Assembly (NCBI RefSeq): GCF_029814935.1
Contig: NZ_CP104582.1
Coordinates: forward strand, 248,001-312,000
DNA: 64,000 bases
From: Pseudomonas sp. GD03919
Lineage (GTDB): Bacteria > Pseudomonadota > Gammaproteobacteria > Pseudomonadales > Pseudomonadaceae
Reading direction: 5' to 3'
Shown here: positions 55,322-63,685 of the stretch, in pieces
Layout: each line of letters begins with the position of its first letter
How positions within the stretch are numbered: position 1 is the first letter of the stretch
The notes under the pieces: model-generated
What the model saw: the letters and a program-made list of their open reading frames with translations, nothing else
Told to the model about the DNA's origin: nothing
Databases searched by the model: none
Program-made: the position numbers and the translations under genes

Positions 55322-56781
55322 CAGTGCGGCACCGTGCTGGGTAGCTCGGCCGGGCGCTCAGTGGGCCGTGGCAGTTCCTTCTGCGGCACCGTCGGGCCGG
55401 CGGTGACCACCACCAGTGCCTCGGGGTCGAGGTGTTTGGCCATCGCCGCTTTCACCTGCTCGGTGGTGAGGTTCTGCACGTCACGCATAAAGTCGTCCAG
55501 GTAGCTCAGCGGCAGGTCGTAGAAGCCCATCGAGGCCAGTTGGCCGACGATGGCAGCGTTGCTCGCGGTGGACAGCGGGAAGCTGCCGGCCAGCTCACGC
55601 TTGGCGTTATCCAGCTCCTGTTGGGTGGGGCCGTCACGCAGGTAGTCGGCGAGCAGTTGCTTGACCAGCGCCAGGGTGCCTTCGCTCAAGTCAGCCCGGG
55701 TCTGCAGGTTGATCATAAACGGGCCACGCGCCTGCATGGCGCTGAATCCGGAGTAGACGCCGTAGGTCAGGCCACGCTTCTCACGCACTTCGCTCATCAG
55801 GCGCGTGCCGAAACCGCCGCCGCCGAAGATCTGGTTGCCCAGGTACAGCGCAGCATAGTCCGGGTCGCGACGATCAATGCCGAGCTGGGCGATCATCAGG
55901 TGGGTCTGGTTGGACGGGTACTCGATATGGCTGGCGCCCGGCTTGGGTGTTTGCGGCTGGGCGATCTGGGGCAGCGCCGGGCCGGGCGGCAGGGCGGCGG
56001 AGACCTGATTGGCGATGGCCTCGGCTTCGCTGCGCGACAGATCACCCACCAGCGCGATCACCGCATTGCCAGGCGTGTAGGCGCGGGCATGGAACGCCTG
56101 CAACTGCTGGCGGGTGATGGCCGGGATCGACTGCGCCGTTCCTTCGCTCGGGTGAGCGTAGGGGTGCTGGCCGTACAGGCGCTCGAACAATTCGAGGCTG
56201 GCCAGTTTGCCCGGGTTCTGTTTCTGGAACTCGAAGCCGGCCAGCAGCTGGTTCTTGATCCGCGCCAGCGAGTCGGCGGGGAAGGTGGGTTTGCCCAGCA
56301 CCTCGGCGAACAGCGCCAGTGCCGGTTCGCGTTGTTCGCGTGCGCTCAGGCTGCGCAGGCTGGCTACGGCCATGTCGCGGTAGGCGCCGTTGCCGAACTC
56401 GGCACCGAGGCTCTCGAAACCGGCGGCGATGGCGCCGACGTCCTTACCCGGCACACCTTCGTTGAGCATGGCATTGGTCAGGGTGGCCAGGCCGGGTACG
56501 CCGTCGTCCTGGCTGCTGCCGGCGGCGAAGGTCAGGCGCAGGTCGAACATTGGCAGTTCGCGGGCTTCGACGAACAGCACCTTGGCGCCTTGCGCGGTGC
56601 TCCAGGTCTGGATATCCAGCGTGCGGCGCGTTGGCGCCTTGCCGTCCAGTGCCGCCAGGGATTGCAGTTTGGCGGCATCGCCCGTGGGGGCCTTGTCAAA
56701 GAGGTTGGCGCAGGCGCTCAGCATCAGGGTGCTGGACAGGATCAGGCCGAGCAGGCCCAGGCGGCGGTGCTCAGGCTTCAT
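55321..56781 (-). CDS. M16 peptidase-like lipoprotein lacking the zinc motif
   Basis: The 486-residue protein starts with a lipoprotein signal (LILSSTLMLSAC, cysteine at about 24). It has the M16 fold throughout: FDLRLTFAAGSSQDD, LNEGVPGKDVGAI, GFEFQKQNPGKLASLELFERLYG, YPSNQTHLMIAQLGI and GGGFGTRLMSEVREKRGLTYGVYS. The HXXEH zinc site is replaced (TNAML where the partner has HALEHM), so it is the inactive half of a heterodimer like mitochondrial processing peptidase. Its start overlaps the active partner's stop by 4 bp. Confidence 0.93.
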   Translation of the reverse strand: MKPEHRRLGLLGLILSSTLMLSACANLFDKAPTGDAAKLQSLAALDGKAPTRRTLDIQTWSTAQGAKVLFVEARELPMFDLRLTFAAGSSQDDGVPGLATLTNAMLNEGVPGKDVGAIAAGFESLGAEFGNGAYRDMAVASLRSLSAREQREPALALFAEVLGKPTFPADSLARIKNQLLAGFEFQKQNPGKLASLELFERLYGQHPYAHPSEGTAQSIPAITRQQLQAFHARAYTPGNAVIALVGDLSRSEAEAIANQVSAALPPGPALPQIAQPQTPKPGASHIEYPSNQTHLMIAQLGIDRRDPDYAALYLGNQIFGGGGFGTRLMSEVREKRGLTYGVYSGFSAMQARGPFMINLQTRADLSEGTLALVKQLLADYLRDGPTQQELDNAKRELAGSFPLSTASNAAIVGQLASMGFYDLPLSYLDDFMRDVQNLTTEQVKAAMAKHLDPEALVVVTAGPTVPQKELPRPTERPAELPSTVPH

Positions 56782-58145
56782 GGGTGGGACTCCTCATTGC
56801 GGGACTCTTCGGGCAGTACGTGGGCGACGCTGAGGCGGTCGCGGACGAAGAAGGTGCGGGCGGCCTGCTGGATGTCGGCCGGGGTGACGGCCTCCAGCTC
56901 GGCCAGCTCCTGGTCGATCAGTTGCCAGGACAGGCCGACGGTTTCCAGTTGACCGATGCTGGTGGCCTGGCTGGTGATCGAGTCGCGCTCGAACACCAGG
57001 CCGGCGATCACCTGGGCGCGTACGCGGGCCAGTTCGGCAGTGGACGGCGGGGCTTTTTTAAGTTCTTCCAGCTCGCGCCACAGGCCGGCTTCGGCCTGCT
57101 CCAGGGTCTTGCCTTTCTGCACGTTGGGCGTGGCCGAGAGAACGAACAGGCTGTCGCCGCGGGTGAAGGCGTTGTACCAGGCGCTGGCGCCGGAAACGAG
57201 TTCTTCGCCGCGTTCCAGGCGGGTGGACAGGCGTGCGCTGTAACCGCCGTCGAGCAGGGCGGCGGCCAGGCGCAGGGCATAGGCCTGGCGCGGCGTTTCC
57301 GCGGTGGCCAGACCCGGTACGTTGAAGCCCATGAGCAGGCTCGGCAACTGCGTCTTGAGGTACAGCGTGGTGCGGCGTTCGCCCGGCGCGGCCAGCTCCA
57401 GCGGCAGTTTGGCGGTCGGCACGTCACCGCGCGGGATGTCGCCGAAGTAGCGCTGCACCTGGCTCTTGACCTCATCCACGCTGACGTCACCGACCACCAC
57501 CAGGGTGGCGTTGTTTGGTGCGTACCACTTCTGGTGCCAGGCACGCAGGTCATCGATATGCATGCGGTCGAGGTCGGCCATCCAGCCGATGGTGGGGATG
57601 CTGTAACCGCTGGCCGGGTAAGCCATGGCCTTGAAGCGCTCGTAGGCCAGCGAAGACGGGCGGTCGTCGGTGCGCAGGCGGCGTTCTTCCTTGATGACTT
57701 CGATTTCCTTGGCGAACTCGTCGGCTGGCAGCTTCAGGCTGGCCAGGCGGTCGGCTTCCAGCTCCAGCGCCACGCCCAGACGGTCGCTGGCCAGCACCTG
57801 GTAATAGGCGGTGTAGTCGTCGCTGGTAAAGGCGTTTTCCTCGGCGCCCAGCTCCCGCAGGATGCGCGAGGCTTCGCCGGGGCCGAGCTTGCCACTGCCC
57901 TTGAACATCATGTGTTCCAGTGCGTGAGAGAGGCCGGTGGAACCGGGCGTCTCGTAGCTGGAGCCGACCTTGTACCAGAGCTGGCTGACCACCACGGGGG
58001 CGCGGTGATCTTCGCGGACGATGACCTTGAGGCCGTTGTCCAGTGTGAATTCGTGGGTGGGCTGCGGCGCAGCAGCGAACGCTGCCAGCGGCAGGCAAAG
58101 CACCCCCAGAATCAGGCCGAGGGTGCGGCGTGCAGTGACAATCAT
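56778..58145 (-). CDS. M16 zinc peptidase, catalytic partner
   Basis: The 455-residue precursor has a signal peptide (RRTLGLILGVLCLPLAAFAA) and the inverted zinc-binding motif HALEHMMF at about residues 79-86 with the downstream glutamate in a NAFTSDDYTAYYQ-type region. This is the PqqL/Pitrilysin-like M16B type. It is the first gene of a coupled set (active M16, inactive M16, rsmD). The pair probably forms a periplasmic, outer-membrane-tethered peptidase through the partner's lipid anchor; that is inference. Confidence 0.93.
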   Translation of the reverse strand: MIVTARRTLGLILGVLCLPLAAFAAAPQPTHEFTLDNGLKVIVREDHRAPVVVSQLWYKVGSSYETPGSTGLSHALEHMMFKGSGKLGPGEASRILRELGAEENAFTSDDYTAYYQVLASDRLGVALELEADRLASLKLPADEFAKEIEVIKEERRLRTDDRPSSLAYERFKAMAYPASGYSIPTIGWMADLDRMHIDDLRAWHQKWYAPNNATLVVVGDVSVDEVKSQVQRYFGDIPRGDVPTAKLPLELAAPGERRTTLYLKTQLPSLLMGFNVPGLATAETPRQAYALRLAAALLDGGYSARLSTRLERGEELVSGASAWYNAFTRGDSLFVLSATPNVQKGKTLEQAEAGLWRELEELKKAPPSTAELARVRAQVIAGLVFERDSITSQATSIGQLETVGLSWQLIDQELAELEAVTPADIQQAARTFFVRDRLSVAHVLPEESRNEESHP

Positions 58146-58289
58146 CAGGTGTCGTCCTGTTTGGATGGCCGAGGCGGTCGAACCGCCGTTGACAAGAGGG
58201 CGTCAGGATACCCCATCCACACACGAGGCACCGCCCGTCGTTCCGACAGCGGCACATGCGCTTAGGTTCTGCGGCACGGCGAATTGCAA

Positions 58290-58724
58290 TCAGTCGATGA
58301 TCGGCGCGCTGATGGTGCTGACGTTTGCCGAAAGCTCCAGCAACAGGCCGTTGACCTGCTCGGCGCTCATGCTGAAGGGGTCGAGGCGGTCGCTGCAGGA
58401 ATATTTCAGAAACAGTTCTCTGTTGGCCTGCTTGGCGCCTGCCCAGCCCATGCTCCAGTTGGCATAGCGGCGTACGCTGATCTCTTCATAGTCGAGGATC
58501 GTCAGATCATTGTGGCGGTTGTCCTCGGTCAGGCGGTTGTACAACGCATTGATGGCGTTTCGCGGCCCTTCCAGTGCCTGGAGAAAGGTATCGGCGTTGC
58601 AGCAGAGGATGCCGGTGAGGCCGCGTGCCGGATTGTTGCGTTGCGAGCTGTCGAGAATCTCGCGGATCAACTGTGAAGAGATGCCATGGCTGGCGCGGCT
58701 GGCATAGGTTAGGCGGACAAGCAT
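58290..58724 (-). CDS. BLUF-domain blue-light sensor protein
   Basis: The 144-residue protein is essentially one BLUF domain plus a short tail. The key residues are visible: tyrosine in VRLTYASRAS (about 7), asparagine in RNNPARGLTGILCC (about 30), glutamine in TFLQALEGPR (about 48) and the tryptophan/methionine block ANWSMGWAG (about 90). Such proteins bind FAD and change hydrogen bonding on blue light; with no attached output domain it must act on a separate partner. ATG 58724 follows GCGGGG. It sits between the M16 set and ftsY, which I do not recall as a conserved position for a BLUF gene. Confidence 0.9.
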   Translation of the reverse strand: MLVRLTYASRASHGISSQLIREILDSSQRNNPARGLTGILCCNADTFLQALEGPRNAINALYNRLTEDNRHNDLTILDYEEISVRRYANWSMGWAGAKQANRELFLKYSCSDRLDPFSMSAEQVNGLLLELSANVSTISAPIID

Positions 58725-58779
58725 GCTGGCAACCCCGCAAAGGTTGGCTTGGGAAGAAGTTCGCCGATTGTGCATGGAT

Positions 58780-58799
58780 TTGTACAGCTGTTGTATAGC
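58780..58799. promoter_or_regulatory. 11-bp-period direct repeat upstream of the BLUF gene
   Basis: TTGTACAGC (58780-58788) and TTGTATAGC (58791-58799) repeat at an 11-bp step, 56 bp before the BLUF start. It could be a regulator site for the BLUF gene. The rest of the 337-bp gap to ftsY shows no gene. Confidence 0.4.
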
Positions 58800-59061
58800 T
58801 TTTTGCTGTCGCCGTCAGAGGCTGTTGCTCTGGTCGTACCCATGACGGCAAGCGCCTGATCAGTGGCAGGCAACTGGCCGGGCGTAACGCTGCGCGGCGG
58901 CCCGCTAAAGTGGTAAAGTCTCGGGCTGTTTCGTACAGCGCAAGCCCTTTGCAGTGCCCGTGCGGGCGGTTGCCCCGGGCCGTGCCTGGCAAGCGAATTT
59001 TTCCGGATGCGCCTGCGGCACCCGCTGCCTGCAATGGCTGCTCGCCCCTTTGAGAAGACCC

Positions 59062-60330
59062 ATGTTTGGTTCCAAAGACGACAAGAACTCACCGGCCGTG
59101 ACCGACCCCCAAGCCCAGCCCGTGAGCGAAGAAAAGAAATCCCTGTTCAGCTGGTGGCGCAAGAAACCGGCAGAGACGACTGCCGAGCCTGCTCAGCCCG
59201 CGCCCGTTGAGCAACCTGCTGCTCAGGCGCCTGTCGAGCCGCCGCCCGCTCCGTCAGCGCCGCCTGAGCCGCACGTCGTTGCACCGCCGATTGTTGCTGC
59301 TGCTGTGCAGCCGCAGCCGGTCGTGCCCGAACCTGTCGTCGAGGCAGCACCCGTGGCGGCAGTACCGGCTCCCTTCGCTGCAGCGGCCACGCAGGAAAAG
59401 CCAAGCTTCTTCGCCCGCCTCAAGCAGGGCCTGTCCAAGACCAGCGCCAGTCTCGGCGAAGGGATGGCCAGCCTGTTCCTCGGCAAGAAGGTCATCGACG
59501 ATGACTTACTCGACGACCTGGAAACCCGTCTGCTCACTGCTGACGTCGGCGTCGAAGCGACCACCACCATCATCGGCAACCTGACCAAGCGCGTGGCGCG
59601 CAAGGAACTGGCCGACAGCGGCGCCCTGTACAAGGCGCTGCAGGAGGAGCTGGTGACCCTGCTCAAGCCGGTCGAGCAGCCGCTGGTCATCGACACTGCC
59701 AAACAGCCTTACGTGATTCTCGTCGTCGGCGTGAACGGTGTGGGCAAGACCACCACCATCGGCAAGCTGGCCAAGAAACTCCAGCTCGAAGGCAAGAAGG
59801 TCATGCTCGCCGCGGGCGACACCTTCCGCGCCGCTGCGGTGGAGCAGTTACAGGTCTGGGGTGAGCGCAACAACATCGCGGTCATCGCCCAGCACACCGG
59901 TGCCGACTCGGCCTCGGTGATCTTCGATGCGGTGCAGGCGGCCAAGTCGCGTGGTATTGATGTGCTGATCGCTGACACCGCCGGGCGCCTGCACACCAAA
60001 GACAACCTGATGGAAGAGCTGAAGAAGGTGCGCCGGGTGATCGGTAAGCTGGATGACACCGCGCCGCACGAAGTGCTGCTGGTACTCGATGCCGGTACCG
60101 GGCAGAACGCCATCAGCCAGGCCAAGCAGTTCAACCAGACGGTCAATCTCACCGGCCTGGCGCTGACCAAACTCGACGGCACCGCCAAGGGCGGCGTCAT
60201 CTTCGCCCTGGCCAAGCAGTTCGGCCTGCCGATTCGCTACATTGGCGTGGGTGAAGGTATCGATGATCTGCGTCCGTTCCAGGCGCAGGCTTTCGTCCAG
60301 GCACTCTTCGAGGAGCGTGAGCGCGGATGA
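59062..60330 (+). CDS. ftsY: signal recognition particle receptor FtsY
   Basis: The 422-residue SRP receptor has an acidic/Pro-Ala-rich N-terminal A domain (about 1-120), a helical N domain and the NG GTPase: GVNGVGKTTTIGKLAKKL, DTFRAAAVEQL, LIADTAGRLHTKDNLMEELKKV and TKLDGTAKGG. It receives SRP-bound ribosomes at the membrane and hands them to SecYEG. ATG 59062 (MFGSKDDKNS) is the standard start; the upstream in-frame extension is not conserved. Its TGA overlaps the ftsE ATG. Confidence 0.97.
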   Translation: MFGSKDDKNSPAVTDPQAQPVSEEKKSLFSWWRKKPAETTAEPAQPAPVEQPAAQAPVEPPPAPSAPPEPHVVAPPIVAAAVQPQPVVPEPVVEAAPVAAVPAPFAAAATQEKPSFFARLKQGLSKTSASLGEGMASLFLGKKVIDDDLLDDLETRLLTADVGVEATTTIIGNLTKRVARKELADSGALYKALQEELVTLLKPVEQPLVIDTAKQPYVILVVGVNGVGKTTTIGKLAKKLQLEGKKVMLAAGDTFRAAAVEQLQVWGERNNIAVIAQHTGADSASVIFDAVQAAKSRGIDVLIADTAGRLHTKDNLMEELKKVRRVIGKLDDTAPHEVLLVLDAGTGQNAISQAKQFNQTVNLTGLALTKLDGTAKGGVIFALAKQFGLPIRYIGVGEGIDDLRPFQAQAFVQALFEERERG

Positions 60331-60995
60331 TCCGATTCGAGCAGGTCGCCAAGCGTTACCCCAATGGCCATGTCGGGCTGCACGAGCTGACTTTCCGCGT
60401 TCGCCCCGGCGAATTTCTCTTCGTCACCGGTCACTCCGGTGCCGGCAAGAGCACGCTGTTGCGCCTGCTGCTGGCGATGGAACGGCCCACCAGCGGCAAG
60501 CTGCTGCTGGCCGGGCAGGATCTTTCCACCATCACCAACGCGCAGATTCCCTTCCTGCGCCGGCAGATCGGCGTGGTGTTCCAGAATCACCAACTGCTGT
60601 TTGATCGCACGGTCTACGACAACGTCGCCCTGCCGCTGCAGATTCTCGGTCTGTCCAAGCCGGAAATCGGCAAGCGCGTCGGCGCTGCGCTGGAGCGCGT
60701 CAGCCTCAGCGACAAGGCCGCGCAAGCGCCGGGTGATCTGTCTACCGGTCAGCAGCAGCGCGTCGGCATCGCCCGTGCCATCGTCCACCGTCCCGCTCTG
60801 CTACTGGCGGACGAGCCCACCGGTAACCTCGACCCGCGCCTGGCCGCCGAGATCATGGGCGTGTTCGAAGACATCAACCAGTTGGGCACCACCGTACTGA
60901 TCGCCAGTCACGACCTGGCGCTGATCGCGCGTATGCGCCAGCGCATGCTCACCCTGCAACGCGGTCGCCTGATCGGTGACGGGGAGGCTGCCTGA
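60327..60995 (+). CDS. ftsE: cell division ATP-binding protein FtsE
   Basis: The 222-residue ABC ATPase contains Walker A GHSGAGKSTLLRLLL (about 35), the signature LSTGQQQRVGIARAI and Walker B ALLLADEPTGNLD. It is the cytoplasmic part of FtsEX, which links the Z-ring to periplasmic septal hydrolase activation. It overlaps ftsY upstream by 4 bp and ftsX downstream (TGATG at 60993-60997), giving a coupled ftsYEX unit. Confidence 0.97.
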   Translation: MIRFEQVAKRYPNGHVGLHELTFRVRPGEFLFVTGHSGAGKSTLLRLLLAMERPTSGKLLLAGQDLSTITNAQIPFLRRQIGVVFQNHQLLFDRTVYDNVALPLQILGLSKPEIGKRVGAALERVSLSDKAAQAPGDLSTGQQQRVGIARAIVHRPALLLADEPTGNLDPRLAAEIMGVFEDINQLGTTVLIASHDLALIARMRQRMLTLQRGRLIGDGEAA

Positions 60996-62011
60996 TGAGC
61001 GCATCGAAGATGCCCACGCCGCAACCGGCCGAACGTGTCGGCGCGGCGCCGCGCAACAAGGTGGTCGATGGCCCGGCGGATGAGCCGGATTTTCGCACTC
61101 TGCTCAACGCCTGGCTGGAAAGCCACCGCGCCAGCCTGGTCGACAGCCTGCGCCGCCTGGCGCGCCAGCCCATTGGCAGCTTCTTCACCTGCCTGGTGAT
61201 GGCCGTGGCGCTGAGCCTGCCCATGGGCCTGTCGCTGCTGCTGGACAACGTCGAGAAGCTCGGCGGCTCCTGGCAGCGTGCCGCGCAGATCTCCCTGTTC
61301 CTCGACATGTCCGCTGGCGAGCGCGATGGCCAGGCACTGCGCGAGCAGATCGCGGCGATGGATGACGTTGCCGAGGCCGAGTGGATCAGCCGCGAACAGG
61401 CACTGGAAGAGTTCCAGCAGCTGTCCGGCCTGGGCCAGGCGCTCAAGGAGTTGCCGGAGAATCCGCTGCCGGGCGTAGTGCTGGTCACGCCCAAGGAAGT
61501 CGACAAGGCCAAGCTCGAAGCTCTGCGCCAACGCCTGGCCGAGCTGCCCAAGGTGGAGCAGGCACAGCTCGATCTGGTCTGGGTCGAGCGTCTGACGGCC
61601 ATCCTAAAACTGGGTGATCGCTTCGTCTTCGGTCTCAGCCTGCTGCTGATCCTGGCGCTGCTGCTGGTGATCGGCAACACCATCCGCCTGCACATCGAGA
61701 ATCGCCGCGCCGAGATCGAGGTGATCAAGCTGGTAGGTGGAACCGATGGCTACGTGCGACGTCCCTTCCTTTATATGGGTGCGTTGTACGGTTTCGGCGC
61801 GGGCGTCTTCGCCTGGTTGCTGCTGGCCTTCGGGCTGGATTGGCTGAACGATGCTGTAGTACGTTTGGCCGGACTTTACGGTAGCGATTTCGCGTTGGGT
61901 GGCGTACCTTCGTCCGACGGTTTTTCGCTGCTGCTTGGCGCCGTGCTGTTGGGCTATATTGGCGCCTGGCTGGCAGTGGCTCGGCATCTGAACGAATTGG
62001 CGCCCCGTTGA
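60995..62011 (+). CDS. ftsX: cell division membrane protein FtsX
   Basis: The 338-residue protein has an N-terminal cytoplasmic tail, a first helix (SFFTCLVMAVALSLPMGLSLLL, about 65-87) and a periplasmic domain of about 120 residues. Three more helices follow: VFGLSLLLILALLLVIGNTI, YMGALYGFGAGVFAWLLLAF and LLLGAVLLGYIGAWLAVA. The FtsX topology and ENRRAEIEVIKLVGGTDGYVRRPFLY segment are typical. It partners FtsE. The N-terminal tail is somewhat long and proline-rich. Confidence 0.96.
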   Translation: MSASKMPTPQPAERVGAAPRNKVVDGPADEPDFRTLLNAWLESHRASLVDSLRRLARQPIGSFFTCLVMAVALSLPMGLSLLLDNVEKLGGSWQRAAQISLFLDMSAGERDGQALREQIAAMDDVAEAEWISREQALEEFQQLSGLGQALKELPENPLPGVVLVTPKEVDKAKLEALRQRLAELPKVEQAQLDLVWVERLTAILKLGDRFVFGLSLLLILALLLVIGNTIRLHIENRRAEIEVIKLVGGTDGYVRRPFLYMGALYGFGAGVFAWLLLAFGLDWLNDAVVRLAGLYGSDFALGGVPSSDGFSLLLGAVLLGYIGAWLAVARHLNELAPR

Positions 62012-62085
62012 GGCGCCTTTCGGCAAGGCTGAACGCCAGCTGATACGTTATTGTTTTGGTTGATATTGACTATCTGGGCAGGAAC

Positions 62086-62094
62086 TTATCCACA
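62086..62094 (+). promoter_or_regulatory. consensus DnaA box in the rpoH upstream region
   Basis: TTATCCACA is an exact match to the high-affinity DnaA box, 61 bp before the rpoH start. An extended -10 TGCTACACT (62117-62125) lies downstream. In E. coli DnaA is known to bind and modulate rpoH promoters. Confidence 0.5.
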
Positions 62095-62154
62095 GGCCCT
62101 GCATCAGATAGCGCAGTGCTACACTGCATGAGTTTCGTGAATCGGAGGATTCGA

Positions 62155-63009
62155 ATGTCCACTTCCTTGCAATCTGTTCATGCCCTTGTTCCAGGCGCCA
62201 ACCTGGAAGCTTACGTGCATGCGGTCAACAGCATCCCGCTGCTGACGCCTGAGCAGGAGCGTGAACTGGCCGAAAATCTCTACTATCAGCAGGACCTCGA
62301 GGCCGCCCGCCAGATGGTGCTGGCCCACTTGCGTTTCGTTGTGCACATTGCGCGCAGCTACTCCGGTTATGGTCTGGCCCAGGCTGACCTGATCCAGGAA
62401 GGCAACGTCGGCCTGATGAAGGCGGTCAAACGCTTCAATCCTGAAATGGGTGTGCGTCTGGTGTCCTTCGCCGTGCACTGGATTCGTGCGGAAATCCACG
62501 AGTTCATCCTGAAGAACTGGCGCATCGTCAAGGTGGCCACCACCAAGGCCCAGCGCAAACTGTTCTTCAACCTGCGCAGCCAGAAGAAGCGTCTGGCTTG
62601 GCTGAACAACGATGAAGTGACTGCCGTAGCGGAAAGCCTGGGCGTCGAGCCGCATGAAGTGCGCGAGATGGAAAGCCGCCTGACCGGCCAGGACATGGCC
62701 TTCGACCCGGCAGCCGATGCCGACGACGACAGCGCCTTCCAGTCGCCTGCGCATTACCTGGAGGACCACCGCTACGACCCGGCTCGCCAGCTCGAGGATG
62801 CCGACTGGAGCGACAGCTCCAGCAGCAACCTGCACGAAGCGCTGGAAAGCCTGGACGAGCGCAGCCGCGACATCCTCTACCAGCGCTGGCTGGCTGAGGA
62901 GAAGGCGACGCTGCACGATCTGGCCGCCAAGTACAACGTATCCGCCGAGCGTATCCGCCAGCTCGAGAAGAACGCGATGAACAAGCTCAAGGGCTGTATT
63001 GCCGCCTGA
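62155..63009 (+). CDS. rpoH: RNA polymerase heat-shock sigma factor RpoH (sigma-32)
   Basis: The 284-residue sigma factor has region 2 ([56 protein letters not shown]), the RpoH box [15 protein letters not shown], region 3 and region 4 with the C-terminal helix-turn-helix [22 protein letters not shown]. The length matches E. coli RpoH (284). ATG 62155 has GGAGG at 6-nt spacing. It is downstream of ftsX with 143 bp in between, in the widely conserved ftsYEX-rpoH order. A terminator follows. Confidence 0.98.
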   Translation: MSTSLQSVHALVPGANLEAYVHAVNSIPLLTPEQERELAENLYYQQDLEAARQMVLAHLRFVVHIARSYSGYGLAQADLIQEGNVGLMKAVKRFNPEMGVRLVSFAVHWIRAEIHEFILKNWRIVKVATTKAQRKLFFNLRSQKKRLAWLNNDEVTAVAESLGVEPHEVREMESRLTGQDMAFDPAADADDDSAFQSPAHYLEDHRYDPARQLEDADWSDSSSSNLHEALESLDERSRDILYQRWLAEEKATLHDLAAKYNVSAERIRQLEKNAMNKLKGCIAA

Positions 63010-63025
63010 GTCTGCTGTTACCCCG

Positions 63026-63054
63026 AAAAGCCGCGCCCCCTGGTGCGGCTTTTT
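63026..63054 (+). terminator. rho-independent terminator after rpoH
   Basis: AAAAGCCGC and GCGGCTTTT form a stem with a 10-nt loop ending in TTTTT (63026-63054). Confidence 0.88.
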
Positions 63055-63072
63055 GCTGTCTGGAGCATTGCC

Positions 63073-63684
63073 ATGAACAAAACCCCGCTGAAAGCGCAGC
63101 ACTGGCTGATATTCGCACTCGTCGCCGCGCTGTTCTTCGCCTGGGGCGCCTGGTTGATGCGCAGCAGCGAGGTTCGGCCGGTGGCCAACCTGCAGCAGTG
63201 GCGCGATGCGCTGTTGCAGCCGCTGGCCGAAGATGGGCTGACGCTGCGTGATGTGCAGGCGCTGGTGCCGGGTGAGCTGTGGCTGGAGCCGCGTCTCGAT
63301 GGCGCACGGCTGTTGTATCGAGTAACGCTCGAAGGCGAGGAGGGCGAGTGGTTGCTGCAGGCTGAAGTGGCACTGAGCAAGAATCAGCGCGACAGTCTGA
63401 TGGCGGCGCAAGGCCTGAAACCTGGCGATGCCGACACCGTGCTGGATGACTCGTTGAGCGAGCAGATGGCCGGTTTTGCTATTGCCAGTCTGACTCTGCA
63501 AGCGCCTGATGCGCTGGCCAGTGAGCGCTTGGCTGCCAGTCTCGGGCAGCCGCGCCTGACTTTGGAGCTGGCCGACGGCCAGGCTTGGGTCTATCCGCAA
63601 TGGGGGCTGACCGTGCATCTGCGCGGTGACGAGGTCGAACTGTTGCACGCCGTCCCGCGCAAGGCGTTTCGCGCTACCCGCTAG
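63073..63684 (+). CDS. hypothetical membrane-anchored protein (PA0377-like)
   Basis: The 203-residue protein starts with a single hydrophobic segment (HWLIFALVAALFFAWGAWLM, about residues 10-29), likely an uncleaved anchor. A periplasmic domain with repeating beta-strand-like blocks follows (PGELWLEPRLDGARLLYRVTL, GEWLLQAEVALS, DGQAWVYPQWGLTVHLRGDEVEL). I recognise no catalytic motif. A similar gene lies between rpoH and mtgA in P. aeruginosa (PA0377). ATG 63073 (MNKTPLKAQ) follows CTGGAG. Confidence 0.8.
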   Translation: MNKTPLKAQHWLIFALVAALFFAWGAWLMRSSEVRPVANLQQWRDALLQPLAEDGLTLRDVQALVPGELWLEPRLDGARLLYRVTLEGEEGEWLLQAEVALSKNQRDSLMAAQGLKPGDADTVLDDSLSEQMAGFAIASLTLQAPDALASERLAASLGQPRLTLELADGQAWVYPQWGLTVHLRGDEVELLHAVPRKAFRATR

Positions 63685-63685
63685 C

